DNA of 64,000 nucleotides from Heterohyrax brucei (GCA_028571685.1 CM053166.1:60598111-60662110), one strand, 5' to 3'; shown: positions 11,568 through 22,723, counted from the stretch's first letter. Notes: generated by a model not told the origin, from the letters alone. Program-made: numbers and translations.

Positions 11568-11626
11568 AAACCCAGTGCCATCAAGTCAACTTTTGCTCAT
11601 AGCAACTTTATAGGTCATAGTAGAAC
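11568..11626 (-). mobile_element. 59-bp AfroSINE tail with perfect target duplication
   Basis: Only the 3' end of an AfroSINE is present (reverse: CCCAGTGCCATCAAGTCAAC, then AGGTCATAGTAGAAC). It is flanked by the perfect 13-bp repeat TGATTATAACAAA at 11555-11567 and 11627-11639. It is therefore a genuine severely 5'-truncated insertion, not a decayed full copy. Confidence 0.88.
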
Positions 11627-11639
11627 TGATTATAACAAA

Positions 11640-11870
11640 GATGTTACTTAATATTAACTAATATCTGCCGAGTACATCCTATGCTAGGATGTTTAGATAT
11701 ACTCATTCATTCATACATTTTCTTATTTAACCTTGATTTATTTAGTACCACACAAATCTATGATGTGAGAAGTTCTATTATGCCTACTTCATAGATGAAT
11801 AAATTGAAAATTACAGAGATTAAATATGTAGCTCAAAGCTGGTAAGGGTAGGGCTAAGATTGAAACTGTT
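11640..11870 (-). repeat. MIR SINE
   Basis: Reverse-oriented MIR text: ATATCTGCCGAGTACATCCTATGCTAGG, TTATGCCTACTTCATAGATGAATAAATTG, then AGCTCAAAGCTGGTAAGGG. Decayed, as expected for this mammal-wide family. Confidence 0.75.
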
Positions 11871-11913
11871 AGATTCCAAAGATCTGTTAGATTCCAAAGG
11901 CAGCATTTCCCAA

Positions 11914-12235
11914 GATGTTGTTATTGTTAGATTCTCAAGTTGATTCCAACTCATTGTCACTCTGTGTACAACAGAATGAATCATTGCTTGTTCTTGCATC
12001 ATCCTCATGGTTTGGTGTGCTTGAGCCCGTTGCTGCAGCCATTGTGTCAATCCATCACATTGAGGTTTTTTTGCTGAACATCTACTTTAACCTTCTCCAG
12101 CGACTGGTGCCTCTTTATTTTTTTATTTTTTAGATCCCTCTTGATAACATGGCCAAAGTATCTTGCCATTTCTTGCTTCTAAAGAGCATTATGGATGCAC
12201 TTCTTCCAAAACATATTTGTTCATTTTTTTGGCAT
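11914..12235 (-). mobile_element. RTE LINE 3' fragment
   Basis: Begins GTTGTTATTGTTAGATTCTC and continues with CTCTGTGTACAACAGAATG, GAGCCCGTTGCTGCAGCCATTGTG and the reverse of the RT C-terminal region. A T-rich stretch of about 20 bp (near 12115-12134) is extra relative to other RTE copies in the window. Confidence 0.85.
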
Positions 12236-13188
12236 GCTTTGTGAAATACTATCCCATGAGATATTTACTATACACACACATACATGCAAAAATATCACAC
12301 TCATGGTGTATAGTGAAATGATATGGAAGAGTCTTGAATATCTTATACTACAAACAATCTATAAATATTAGCATATGAAAAACTAAAGGGACATGTTAGG
12401 AAAGAAACTTGTCAAACTTGTTTAATCATTATTTCCTCAAAATTATTTCATCATGGATCTTTTATTTCTCATTACACCTACTAACCTACTGTGGAAATAG
12501 TGCTCTATTTCACACAGTTTAGGAAATATCATATTGTGCTTCTCAACCTGTCAACGAGAGGAGCCTTCAGTGCTGAGCTATCTGGATGCTGTTCACTTAT
12601 TTACATTCAGATGAAAACAAAGAGAATCATCTAATCAAACTAGCTGGTGACTCAAAGTGGGGGAAGAAAAGCTGCTACATGAGATAGCAGAATAAGGATT
12701 TAATAATTTGGAACAATGGACAAAAGCAAATAAGATAAAATCTGACAGGGAAAAATATATACTCCTGTAGCCGGGTTAAAACAAAAATCAATAACATGAG
12801 CACGATTCAGAAAGAAACTTGATTTCACAGTAGTTTTGTGTGAGGAAGCCTGGGAGATTTAATTGATCACAAATCCAATAAAAAGCAAGTGAAATACATC
12901 CAGTTTCTTCATACATCCAGGTAACTTCAGTGTTAAACATGTGTTAATAATGACGTGGAGTTCAGAGTGGCAGAAACTGGTATCCATTCCCCTGGCCTCT
13001 ACGTTGGATAGAAGGTATCTGGAAGATTGCGATATTCCCGCAAAGTATTTCACAGCAGACACTGAATGAATGACAATCCAAAATCCTGTCAGTTGATGTT
13101 GATTTAATCAGTAAGGAATCCAGCAGCTGCCACATTTTGAGCTATGAGAGAAACAATTCATTATGTTTAGTTCTGACTAGATTTGGGT
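12236..13188. other. Mostly unclassified; possible ancient repeat at 12640-13150
   Basis: No gene found. The stretch near 12715-12930 resembles, from memory, an ancient amniote-wide interspersed repeat with text like GATCACAAATCCAATAAAAAGC, but too weakly for a name. The frame at 12859-13062 (minus) shows no known domain. Confidence 0.35.
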
Positions 13189-13189
13189 T

Positions 13190-13350
13190 GGAAACCCTGG
13201 TGGCATAGTGGGCTAAGTGCTATATCTGCTAACCAAAAGGTCAAAAGTTCAAATCTGCCAGGAACTCCTTGGAAACTCTATGGGGCAGTTCTACTCTAAC
13301 TTTTAGGGTTGCTATGAGTTGGACTCGACTCAATGGCAGTGGGTTTATTG
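13190..13350 (+). mobile_element. AfroSINE, short form
   Basis: Reads GGAAACCCTGGTGGCATAGTG, GCTAACCAAAAGGTCAAAAG, TTCCTTGGAAACTCTATGGG-type body, and the tail GAGTTGGACTCGACTCAATGG ending in TGGGTTTA. This form lacks the long-form body (AGTCTGCTTCC). Confidence 0.92.
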
Positions 13351-13357
13351 GGGCTGA

Positions 13358-13572
13358 GTAGTCCCAGGATGATGCTAACGGTTAACATTCTCAGCTGCTA
13401 ACTAAAAAGTTGAAGGTTTGAAACTACCTAGTGGTACCTCAGAAGAAAAACCTGGAAACCCACTTCCAAAAACTATCAGCCCTTGAAAACGTCAAGGAGC
13501 ACAGTTCAACTCTGGCACACAAGGGGTCTACATGAGTTGTAGTTGATTCAAAAGCAGCTGTTTTTTTTAGGA
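13358..13572 (+). mobile_element. AfroSINE, long form
   Basis: The head GCTAACTAAAAAGTTGAAGG is followed by the long body (AAACCTGGAAACCCACTTCC, TCAGCCCTTGAAAACGTCAA) and a decayed tail (GTTGTAGTTGATTCAAAAGC). It lies directly behind the previous SINE in the same orientation. Confidence 0.8.
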
Positions 13573-14523
13573 GGGATGAATGATTTTACTGGATATATTT
13601 TGTTTGCCTCTTACTTGTTCTCCATCCCTTTCCATTGTGCTTTGTATCCTTGGAGGATTCCTGCACTCTTTTGGTCAATGTGAGACACCAGGAGGAGACT
13701 AGAAGGTAGGAGGAGGGTGAACTGGGATATTGCCTTTGTTGATTTGCTATTGGTTTGCTACTGGGACAGAGGGATGCTTTGTTCCTCTACCTGCTGGGTG
13801 GCCCTTTCCTAAAGTTTCAGCTACTCCCTCTGGCTTTAGGTAAACTTTACTTCCCCTTAACCCTCAGGTTTTCTACCTCTGGGGTGCTCCTCAGCTTTCA
13901 TGAAACTACACACATTTTTATAAATCATTCATTTAATCTACTCTCCTCAATTACCCTGTGTGAGCAAGAGACCTGTTTCTTGCTGGGAGCAGGCCTGAAC
14001 TGAAGCCAGAATGACTGATTGTCTTTGAATATTTTGAGGGCTGGATTAAGGGGAAGACAGTGAAATTAAGACAGTTAGAGTGTTAAAATTACAGGAAAAT
14101 TGGATTCATGTACTCAATAATCATTCAACTAATCTTATCAAGACTTTACCATGTGCCAAAGACTGTGGTGAACATTAAACAGCACTCTATAAGCTTGTAA
14201 TAAAGAGATCTAATCTAGGCTAGAGTTCAGGAAGGCCTCCTGGAAAAGGACTTACAAAATAAGAAGGAAATACTGGGAGAAGAGAGGAGAATCTGGGCAG
14301 GAATGTTCCAAGCAGAGGACATTAGAGAAGAGAAAGCTGGAAGTGAGAGAAGGAGGTTCATTCAAGAAAGTGAAAGGTCCCGGGTGCTAGAGCTTCTCTC
14401 TTACAGGTGGGTGAGGAGAGAGTACCAGGGATGAGGCTGAGAGGCGAGAGGCTTAGCCATCAGGGCTGTTGTGAATATGGCTTAATCCAAGGGAACATGG
14501 TAATCCCTGGACAGTTATAAAGC
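13573..14523. other. Unclassified, with an ancient repeat at about 14104-14460
   Basis: 13573-14100 has no recognised content. 14104-14460 reads like an old mammal-wide repeat: AAGACTTTACCATGTGCC, then GGCCTCCTGGAAAAGG, AATGTTCCAAGCAGAGG. I cannot assign the family (L2-related or other). No gene. Confidence 0.4.
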
Positions 14524-15047
14524 ACAGGTTGTTATTGCTTTCCGGTCATTCTAATTTATGGTGACCTTATGTGCAGCAGAACAAAGTTCCTCAGTCCTGC
14601 ACCATCGTCATGATTGTTGGTGCATTAGAGTACATTGCTGCAGCTATTTCAACCTAAGGAGCCCATCTTCCAGCATTGTACTGAGTTACATTTTGTTGTC
14701 ATCCATAGGGTTTTCATTGGCTAATTTCCAGATTGACATAGTGGCTGCAACAATGGACTCAAGTGCAAAAGTAGTTGTGAGGATAGTGCAGGACTAGGTA
14801 GTATTCAATTCTGTTGTACATAGGCCAATATGAGTTGAAACTGACTCAGTGGCATTTAACAACAACAGTTTTCAGAAGTAGATCACCTGGGCTTTCTTCC
14901 TAGTATGTCTGGGTCTAGAAGCTCTGCTGAAACTTGTCCACCATAGTTGACCCTGCTGATATTTGAAATACCCGTGGCATAGCTTCTAGTATCACAGTAG
15001 CATGTACACCACCACACTATGACATACTGACACATGGGTGGTGATAA
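14524..15047 (-). mobile_element. Long RTE-tailed SINE, interrupted by an RTE tail
   Basis: Reverse-oriented composite element. The left end (14524-14650) matches the RTE 3' end. The body follows (TTGTCATCCATAGGGTTTTC), and after the inserted piece at 14731-14863 it resumes with CAGAAGTAGATCACCTGGGC, GATATTTGAAATACCCGTGG and GCATAGCTTCTAG. A sister copy in forward orientation is at 50411-50826, and a related long SINE is at 53318-53650. It is probably an RTE-mobilised non-autonomous element. Confidence 0.75.
14731..14863 (+). mobile_element. RTE 3' tail nested in the long SINE
   Basis: Forward text GATTGACATAGTGGCTGCAAC...ATTTAACAACAACA is the last 130 bp of an RTE. A short TTTCCAGA/TTTTCAGA repeat at its borders looks like an imperfect target duplication. 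It interrupts the body of the reverse-oriented SINE. Confidence 0.78.
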
Positions 15048-16385
15048 ACCAGGGGAAATTATCAATAAGATTTTGTCTTTCCATTGCAGATCAAAGAAAG
15101 GAAGGATGTCCAAGAACCAACGCTGTTCAGGTATCAGTCAAGGTGCCTTGCCAAAGAAAGAGAAGCCAGTTCCTAGAAACATCCAAGCAAAGTGTGAATG
15201 ACAACTCCAGGATATTTTCAAAGGGAAAACTGCATAGAGTGGGAGACTGGCCTAGCAACCGTCTGTTTCATTCTAATTCTGCAAATTCTGAGACTACTCT
15301 GGTGGGGTCCCCATGCTCCACTGTGTGTTGAAGGATGTAGAGGTTTAAAAATTGATTCACTGACATCCAAAATTGTAAGCGAAATGTCATTATTTTTTCT
15401 CCTAGCCCTTCCCCTTGGGCCTAGAAGGCAGGATGAAAGTCCAGACCCTAGCCATTTAGAGTACACAGGGCTTTAGTGTTCATGTTCTTTTATCTTTCTA
15501 GATGACACAATGGCTCTGACAGCATCTGACCTTCAGGCCTCCAAAGAGTTGGTCTCATATCCTAGGATGTTAGACAAATTTACTATTATTTTTTGTTTTT
15601 GTTTATTTTAAAATTAAACCCCTCAAAAACCAGGAAGCACATATCTCAGGTCCTGGGTCAGGGCCAACTTTGGTCACAGTGGAAGCAGGGCAAGGTCTGA
15701 GGGCTATGACGGTGTCATTGAGCACAGAGGTCCTCTTGTTTTGGGGACTGGACTGATCTCTGTGTGACAAGGCAGCTGTGTGAAAATGCCAAGGCTGGCT
15801 TGATAATTATAGAAGCCGTCTCATTACACTTGAATGGGGGCCAAGATATGACCCCACCAGTGAGGAAAGTGTGAGGTAGCAAAACTGGTGCTGTTTAGGG
15901 CAAGTTGGCATTTGCAGCCAGCAGGCATACATGAGGTGTGCCAGAGAGCCCACTTTCCCGTTCCCTGTTGACAAGTGCCCCGAATGCCAGCTTCTGATCT
16001 TCGGACTCAGTCAACGTCTTTGTTCCTAGCCAAGCTGCAGTAAACACAGAAGCTTTGTCAGAGGGCTCAATCTTCTTGTCAATATTCCACTCAACTCCTG
16101 TTCCCATGGACTCATATTTCTGACCTATTACATATGCATGCCTCTTTTTCCCAATCCCTGGAATGGATTCATTTTCCTTAACACTTGAAGTCTAGAAATT
16201 TTTAATCAGACTCAGTGCAATCTCTGCTGTCTGACTACAGTGACACCAGAAGTAGCCTGGTTTTCCAGCTTCTTCAGGTGAGGAAGGATTTATTTTGGAT
16301 GAAGCATCCATTAGCAAAAGATAATTTAAAAATGATCGATCTGCACAGAGTCTTAGCAACTCGAACAAGAGCCCTAGATAGGTCA
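15048..16385. other. Unclassified non-coding DNA
   Basis: No recognised repeat or exon. Overlapping frames on both strands between 15038 and 15476 show no domain and probably occur by chance in a locally GC-richer stretch. Confidence 0.5.
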
Positions 16386-16866
16386 TCCTAACCATGCCAG
16401 GATCACTGGGCCAGCAGCAGGGCACCATCATGGAAAAGAGTCTCAAGAAGGAAGGAAGATACTTCCAGCCAACATGGCACCATAGACAGAAGCACCACAT
16501 AATCTCTCCACAGCAAAGACTCAAAAAACTAAGTAACGCAGACACAAGCATCAACCCTGGAATGGAAGCGTCAAATATAAAGATCTCAGCCAAAAATCAA
16601 AGGGAATAAGAAACTGACAAAAAACAGAGTAAGAAGACAAAGTTTCCAGTCAGCTAACCAAGAACAAATTTGCCATCTTGAATGCCTGTCAGAGATCAGC
16701 AGACAGGAAGTAAGGGAAAGCAGATTTACAGAGGTCTCAGGAGAGGACAAAGCATGTGGCAGCAAGCAAGGCACATTTACCCACTCCCTACCTTCTCCCA
16801 GCCTGCTCTACCTCTGAGACTTCCTGGCTAGCTGTGGTGGCTCAACCAGCCAGAAATTGCAGTGTC

Positions 16867-17373
16867 TGTGTGTCATGGATTGCATTCTGTCCCCTCAAAA
16901 ATGTACATGCTGATTTGACTTGGCAATGAGTCCCAATACGGTGCAATTTCTCCCATGTGTTGTGAATCCTGCTTCTGTGACGTTGAGGAGGGACAATGGA
17001 CGGCAGTTGTGTTGGTGAGGCAGGACTCAAGTTACCAGCTTGTGGGATATAAGGAAGAGAAGTGAGCAGAGTAAGTTGCCACCATAAAGGCAACACCAAG
17101 AGCAGAGCACGTCTTTTGGACCTGAGGTTCCTGTGCCGAGATGCTTTCATTGAATTTGGGCTTAGCCCACTAGCCAAGCCAAGCCAAGTGCCGTCGAGTC
17201 GGATCCAACTCATGGCGACCCTACTAGACTGTCATAATTTATCCCACTGAATGGATTTGTAACTCATGAATAGATGTGTGGCTTAAGGACAGTGACAATA
17301 AATTTTTTTTCATGAAGCCTTCCACTCATGGTATTTTCTGTTAGAGCAGTATCAGGTAACTAAAACATCGTGT
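16867..17373 (+). mobile_element. Solo LTR, MaLR-like afrotherian family
   Basis: Starts TGTGTGTCATGGATTGCATTC and shows GTCCCCTCAAAAATGTACATG, CGTTGAGGAGGGACAATGG, GTTGTGTTGGTGAGGCAGG, CAATAAATTTTTTTTC and an end of TCAGGTAACTAAAACA. Copies of the same family are at 18779-19240, 52155-52638 and 62970-63090; the last follows MaLR-type internal sequence. The polyadenylation signal CAATAAA lies near the 3' end, as in an LTR. No coding sequence. Confidence 0.75.
17174..17222 (-). mobile_element. Ultra-short RTE/SINE tail insertion (49 bp) in an LTR
   Basis: Contains two to three CCAAG units, then GTGCCGTCGAGTCGGATCC and AACTCATGGCGACC, that is, only the SINE/RTE tail in reverse. ACTAG flanks both sides (17169-17173, 17223-17227). 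It interrupts the LTR's continuous sequence. Confidence 0.75.
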
Positions 17374-17487
17374 CTCTTGGATTCCCCACATTACTACTGG
17401 AGATTGGCAGATAGGGAGTATGAAAAACCACATTCAGGAGCTTCCAAGCACCATAGCTGAGCAACTGGCCCCGCTCATCAGACAAAG

Positions 17488-17496
17488 CCAAGCCAA
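17488..17496 (-). mobile_element. Candidate pentamer-only tail insertion (9 bp)
   Basis: CCAAGCCAA sits between two 21-bp near-identical copies (17467-17487 and 17497-17517; two differences) of text beginning GGCCC and ending GACAAAG. The arrangement resembles a target duplication around just the TTGGC tail repeat. Alternatively it is a plain tandem duplication. Confidence 0.45.
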
Positions 17497-18778
17497 GGCC
17501 CTGCTCATCGGACAAAGAGGTAAAAAAATATCCTGATCACAAATGAGCAAACAATGAAGAAGCAGAGCCTGCTTGCTCTGACATGAGTAAATAAAACAAA
17601 AAAGCAGGATGAAACGAACAGATTTACAATAAAAAAAGAAAGAAAGAAAGAAAGAAATTAACTACTGAATGGACCAAAGACAGCAGGCAATATCAAAACA
17701 TATTTAAAAAAAAAAAATCCAGGACAGGAAACTTCTAGTAGGTGTCCATAAGAAAACACCAGATGACTTTCCAGTAGAAGAAAAAACACTAGAATTACCT
17801 GACAGGGAATTCAGATCTCTGATATTCAGAGCTAACCAAGAGTTGAAGCAAAAAAAGAAGACAAAAATAAGGAAAAAAATAGACAAATATATGGGAAAAG
17901 CAGGCAAATTCATGGAGGAATTCATGACAACAATATAGGAACAAAACACAAAAATAAATCACAACTAGAAATCATATAAAAACAACAATTAGAAATCTAA
18001 AAGATAAAAAACAACATTTCAGAAATGGACAATGTCATGAAAGGGTTGAGGAGCAGGTTTGAAATGATGGAACACAAGATCAGAGAAATTGAAGATAAAC
18101 ACTTGAATACATCTTTGAGAAAAAATGAAGAAGTTAGATGAAGAAACCCTGAGAATTATGTGTGATGCAATCAAAAGCAAAATAGGGAGAGAACAGAGAG
18201 GATCACTGAAGAATTACTGCAAGAAAACTTACCTGATACCATGAAAGATGAAACGCTGACCATCCAAGGAGTTCAATGAACCCCAGATTGGATGGAACCT
18301 AAAAGAAAATCAATAAGGCATATCATAATTGCACCCACTAAAGCCAAAGACAGGGAAAACATTCTGAGAGCAGCTCGAGAAAAACAAAAAGTTGCATACA
18401 GAGAAGAAACAGTAAAACTAAGCCTTGATGATTCAGCAGAATCCATGCATACAAGCAGGCAATGGGATCATAATAAATAAAACCTAAAAACAACAAAGCA
18501 AACAAAAAACTGCCAACCAAGAATAATATATCCTGAAAAACTCTCATTCAAATATGATGATGAAATAAGGACATCTCCAGACAAACAGAAATTAAGGGAA
18601 TATTTAAAACCAAGCCAAACCTACAAGAATTATGAAAAAGAGTCCTTTGGTCTCAGAACAATGTCATGCCACAGCCTGAATCTAGGATGCAAAATTGTAT
18701 CAGCCAGATACCAACCTAGGGAATGAACTCTCAAGTATTGTCCAAAGTCAAAAGAGTTGTAAGGGAACCAGAGAGAAT

Positions 18779-19240
18779 GTATAGCCATTTGGCTAGGCCA
18801 TGATTCTGTGACATTGTGTGATGTTCCTATATTTTGTAAATTCTGCTTCTATGACGTTAATGAGGGAGGATGGGTGGCAGTTGTGTTGGTGGGGCAGAAG
18901 TCAAATGTGTAAGACTGTATTGTGCCATGAGGCAATCTCTTGGGATATAAGAGAAATAAGCTAGCAGAGAGATTTGGGAACCTCATACCATCAGAAAAGA
19001 AGCAATGCTCGGAGTAGAGCAAGTCCTTCGAAAAGGATCCAGAGTCCCTGTGCCTCAGAAGCTCCCAGTCCAAGGGAAGATTGAAGACAAGGACCTTCCT
19101 CCAGAGCCAACAGAGAAAGACTTCCTCTGGAACTGAAGTCCGCAATTTGGAATTATAGCCTACTGGACTGATAAAATAAAGTTTCTCTTTTTAAAGCTTA
19201 CGATATTTCTGTTATAGCAACACTAGATGACTAGCACAAT
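18779..19240 (+). mobile_element. LTR, same family, 5'-shortened, in HAL1
   Basis: Reads TTTGGCTAGGCCATGATTC, CATTGTGTGATGTTCC, GACGTTAATGAGGGAGG, then TGATAAAATAAAGTTTCTC and the end AGATGACTAGCACA. About 40 bp of the usual LTR start are missing. The short frames inside are not genes. Confidence 0.75.
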
Positions 19241-19273
19241 AAATATGAAACCTTGAAAGAAAAAAAAATTTGC

Positions 19274-19535
19274 CAACCAAGAATAATATACCCTGAAAAA
19301 CTCATTCAAATGTGATGGTGAACTGAGGACATTTCCAGATAAACAGATATTAGAGGAACGTTTAAAAAGCGAGCCAAACTTACCACAATTATTAAAGAGA
19401 GTACTTTGGTCTGAGAACGGACAATATCCGACCACATGGCCTGAATCTAGGGTGCAAGGTTGTATCAGCCATATGCCAACCTAAGAAATGAATTCTCAAG
19501 GTCTATTCAAAGCCGGAAGAATTACAACAGGGAAC
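19274..19535 (+). repeat. Second copy of a HAL1 ORF1 segment
   Basis: Aligns along its length with 18505-18780 in the same orientation (shared GCCAACCAAGAATAATAT, TTGTATCAGCCA, TGCCAACCTA), with clear divergence (roughly four matches in five by eye). The two copies flank the LTR at 18779-19240. Confidence 0.8.
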
Positions 19536-19885
19536 TAGAGAGGTTAAACTATAAATGACAACAATAGAAGAGGGTATAAATGGTGTAGATACAGAACTTC
19601 CTAATGGAGTTGAAGGTAATGCACCACCAACTAACAAGAGACTAGTTCAAATCTAGGAAGACAACAGTAAACTTCAAGATCACCACAACGAAAATTAACA
19701 AACTTACCAAAATAAAGAAGGAAAATAAAAAGTCTCAATAAAGACAAAAGCTAAAAAAACAAAAGAAATGAAAAAGACCTCTGCAAACCAAAGGAATTCA
19801 GCACAGAAGAGTAAGAATAACAAAGAAAATGTCAACATTACAAAAGGACAGCAATAATATGCTGTTTACAAGGATCTGCCTTAAT

Positions 19886-19901
19886 GGCACTTGGCTTGGC
19901 T
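19886..19901 (+). mobile_element. Candidate tail-only insertion in HAL1
   Basis: GGCACTTGGCTTGGCT appears within HAL1 3' text without the palindromic core. It matches the end of the micro-insertion family exactly, but no target duplication is visible. Confidence 0.4.
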
Positions 19902-20290
19902 GGTCAAGAGACATATCTTGGAAACAAAGATGCCTGGTACTGATACAACAACACGTACACTGACCAATGGAACTTAATTGAAAACCCAGATGTAAATCCA
20001 TCCACCTCACCTGATCTTTGAGGAGGGCCCAGTATCCATCAGTTGGGAAAAGGACAGCATTTTTTAGCAGATGGGACTGGCAAAACTGGATGTCATCTCA
20101 TAACATGAAGCAAACGAGAGGTCATAATGCTGAGTGAAATGAGTGAATCTCAGAGGGACAGGCGTTGCATGAGACCCCTACTATGAAAAGTCATGAAAAA
20201 GTTTACACATAGAGAGAAACAATATTCGATGGGTTACCAGGAAGGGGAAGAGTGGAGATGGAAAAAAATTTCTTTAAGTAACAAAAAATA

Positions 20291-20689
20291 AATACAAAGG
20301 AAGGAAGGAAGGAGTTGAGGTGGGAGTAGCCACCATGAAGGGCAGTGAAGCAAAGTGAAGTGAATGTGCAAGGTTTAATTTTCTTCTTGCAAAATGTTTA
20401 TCAAAAAATAGCTCCTTCTACTGGCATTTTTGCTTTTTCCAGTAGTGGTGAAGAAGTATAGTTTTATGTAACACTCGTAATAGGGAAAGTAGAACAGTGA
20501 CCCTGTGAAAATTATAGCATTAAAAGTAATAAGCCTGCCATTGACAATAAAGCACACGGATACCATGCTGTGCTACCTTGAGCATAAAGGTGACATTTTT
20601 ACAGTTATTCCTATCATGACTTTTCCAACTGCAACTGCATTTTGAACATCATGCTCTCACACAGAAATTCTTTCTAAAGTCTAAAAACT
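20291..20689. other. Short AAGG repeat, then unclassified DNA
   Basis: An AAGG microsatellite of about four units lies at 20297-20314, probably grown from the HAL1 A-tail. Nothing recognisable follows to 20689. Confidence 0.5.
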
Positions 20690-20817
20690 GATGAGGGTTC
20701 ATTCTTTGGTGCCGACGTCAAACACCCCTTCCTCAAGAAAGTTCAACTGGCTGGGATATATGCTCCCATAGTATCCTCTTTTCGTGATCATTATTTCATT
20801 GCCCTATTTGGTATATG

Positions 20818-21031
20818 GAGTCACTGAGTAGTTCAAGTAGTTAACACACTTAGCTGCTAGCTGAAATGCTGGAGGTTGGAGTTCGCCAAAGGATACCTCT
20901 GAAGAAAGGCCTGGCAATCTTCTCATGAAAAATTAGCCATTGAACATCCTAAGGAGCAGAGTTTTAGTCTAACACATGTGGGGTTGTCAAGAGTCAGAGT
21001 CGATTTGATGGCAGCTGGTACTGGTATTTGG
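20818..21031 (+). mobile_element. AfroSINE, long form, in L2
   Basis: The head GTAGTTAACACACTTAGCTGC leads to the body GGCCTGGCAATCTTCTC and the tail AAGAGTCAGAGTCGATTTGATGG. Old and diverged. Confidence 0.8.
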
Positions 21032-21127
21032 TCATTGTTCGCTTATCATTCCCATCCTTTAGACTATGAGCTTCTTGAAATCAAGAAGCATATTCATTTC
21101 TGAATTCCTGATGTCCAGCAGTGTACA

Positions 21128-21162
21128 TGAGTCGGATCCGACTCGACGGCACTTGGCTGGCT
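21128..21162 (+). mobile_element. Ultra-short RTE/SINE tail insertion (35 bp), perfect TSD
   Basis: The insert is the intact palindrome GAGTCGGATCCGACTC (21129-21144) plus GACGGCACTTGGCTGGCT. It is bounded by the perfect 12-bp duplication CAGCAGTGTACA (21116-21127 and 21163-21174). Removing it restores continuous L2 sequence, so this is a true insertion of a 35-bp tail. Confidence 0.9.
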
Positions 21163-21210
21163 CAGCAGTGTACAGCTTTGCAAATATTTGTAGAGACGAG
21201 TAATTAATGA

Positions 21211-22723
21211 GATTTATTCCCTACCCCAATCTTTAGGCAAAGAAAGCTACAGCCATGGGGCAATTAAGTGAAATTAGATAACTGAATGATCCCTTCCAAC
21301 CTCAAAATACCATAATTTTAGGATCTGCTGTTCTCTGCTGAAATCAGAAAGTGGGCAAGGTTCTGAAGCAAGAAAATTGTTTGGCTGGTAAGAATACAAA
21401 AAGGAGAGGAAAGACTTTTGCTCAAGCAGAATCCTTCATTTAGAAGACAAAGGTGAAATGTGGCAAGGGTAGAAAAGAATTTAAGCCAGGGTTATACGAA
21501 AGTATGTGCAACATTAATTAATTCTCAGGTATCTTTAAATAAAAAAAAATAAAGACGTCTAGACAGAACGATAACTAAAATTTCTTGCTGCAAGAAAATA
21601 TTGGAAACTCATCTGTATTTTTCTTTTTCCCCAGAAAATGAAAATTCCTACTTCATAAAAATCAAGATGAGGTAAGGGCTATTTTCTTGTAAGGCTCAGT
21701 GGCTCAAAGGGGCAGAAACAACTGAAGGTCAATAAGAACAAGGCAATTTAGTTGTGTGTATATGTGTGTGCATGCGTGTATGTGTGTGTTTAAAGAAAGT
21801 AAAACATTAGACTTTTCTAAATTGTATAAAAAGAATAGAGAACATAAAAAACCTAATACATAGAATTAAATATATACGCACTTTCATTCTCTACTGTCCA
21901 GGGTTATAGGAATGACAAAGACAATTGAAACCAGTGAGTGAACAGGCATGAGAGAGAGTGGGGGAAGCTTTGGACAAAGTAATAGAAGAGAGAGAAACAT
22001 ACATGAAAACACATACGGACATAGAAATGTAACTAGAAAAAAACATACACATAAAGACTGAGATGCACGTTTCCATAGCTTAGAATCTCCATTTTGTGCT
22101 ATTTTGCAATAAGCTAACAAAGTCTTTCAAGACTGTATTGCAGTTTTGACCTTAGAGACATCATTTTTGTTTTAGGAGCATATCAGAATCAGATGTTTGC
22201 TCTCTCTCTGTGTGTGTATCTATGTGTCTGTGTGTCTGTCTTTGTGTCTGTGTGTCTGTGAAAGAGACAGAGAAGAGAAACTATGGAAACAGGCATAAAA
22301 GGTGTGATGAGAGATTTTCTACAGAGTAAGGAATATTTCAGAATGGGGATATTTTGCAATTTTGAATGCATTTTTTTTGCAATCTTACTTTGGTTGCTGA
22401 AAGAGATAAGATTCCAGGGGTCTGGGTCAGGGGGAGTGAGGCTGAATCAAAAAGTGAGTCTCATTGGTTGTCGTTTCCTTCCTTGGGGACCATCTGGGTC
22501 ATCTATTTGACCCCACTTCATGCTAATCAGAGAGCTCCTAGAACGTGACAGGAACCAGGGGTGCTTGTACTGTTATTATCATACTGCTTCCTTCAGTACT
22601 CAGTGGAAATGGGTAAATGAATTCACTGTTTAAGATTTTCCATCCTACAAAAGAAATGCTTCAGCAGAGAACCATTCCTTGACACAATGCAATTAACTAT
22701 GGCCCACTAATGTGTCTAGTAAT
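21211..22723. other. Unclassified DNA with two simple repeats
   Basis: TG-rich microsatellites at 21753-21795 and 22199-22270. No exon, RNA gene or recognised repeat elsewhere. Confidence 0.5.

Larger units (their letters stand above)
16386..20290 (+). mobile_element. HAL1-like element (L1 ORF1 only), broken by two LTRs
   Basis: The 5' leader starts near 16386 (edge uncertain). ORF1-like remains lie at about 17740-18780, for example HIIIAPTKAKDRENILRAAR and KLSLDDSAES in 18292-18480, preceded by a coiled-coil-like stretch. A 3' part follows with L1 tail text (TGACCAATGGAACTTAATTG, CATAATGCTGAGTGAAATGAG) at about 19970-20170. No endonuclease or reverse-transcriptase region lies between, as in HAL1 (half-L1) elements. 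Two LTR copies split it, and part of ORF1 is present twice. Confidence 0.7.
20690..21210 (+). repeat. L2 LINE 3' end carrying two later insertions
   Basis: L2 3' text is seen at 21045-21127 (TAGACTATGAGCTTCTTGAAATC, CAGCAGTGTACA) and 21163-21205 (GCAAATATTTGTAGAGACGAG). Probable upstream parts lie at 20690-20817. It is split by an AfroSINE and by a 35-bp tail insertion. Confidence 0.65.

Noticed and set aside
16192..16593. 133-codon minus-strand frame
   Set aside because: Spans the border between unclassified DNA and the HAL1 leader, with no recognised domain.
21129..21144. Perfect 16-bp palindrome as a possible operator, restriction or recombinase site
   Set aside because: It recurs only as part of the SINE/RTE tail insertions, so it is better explained as the hairpin of the mobile tail.
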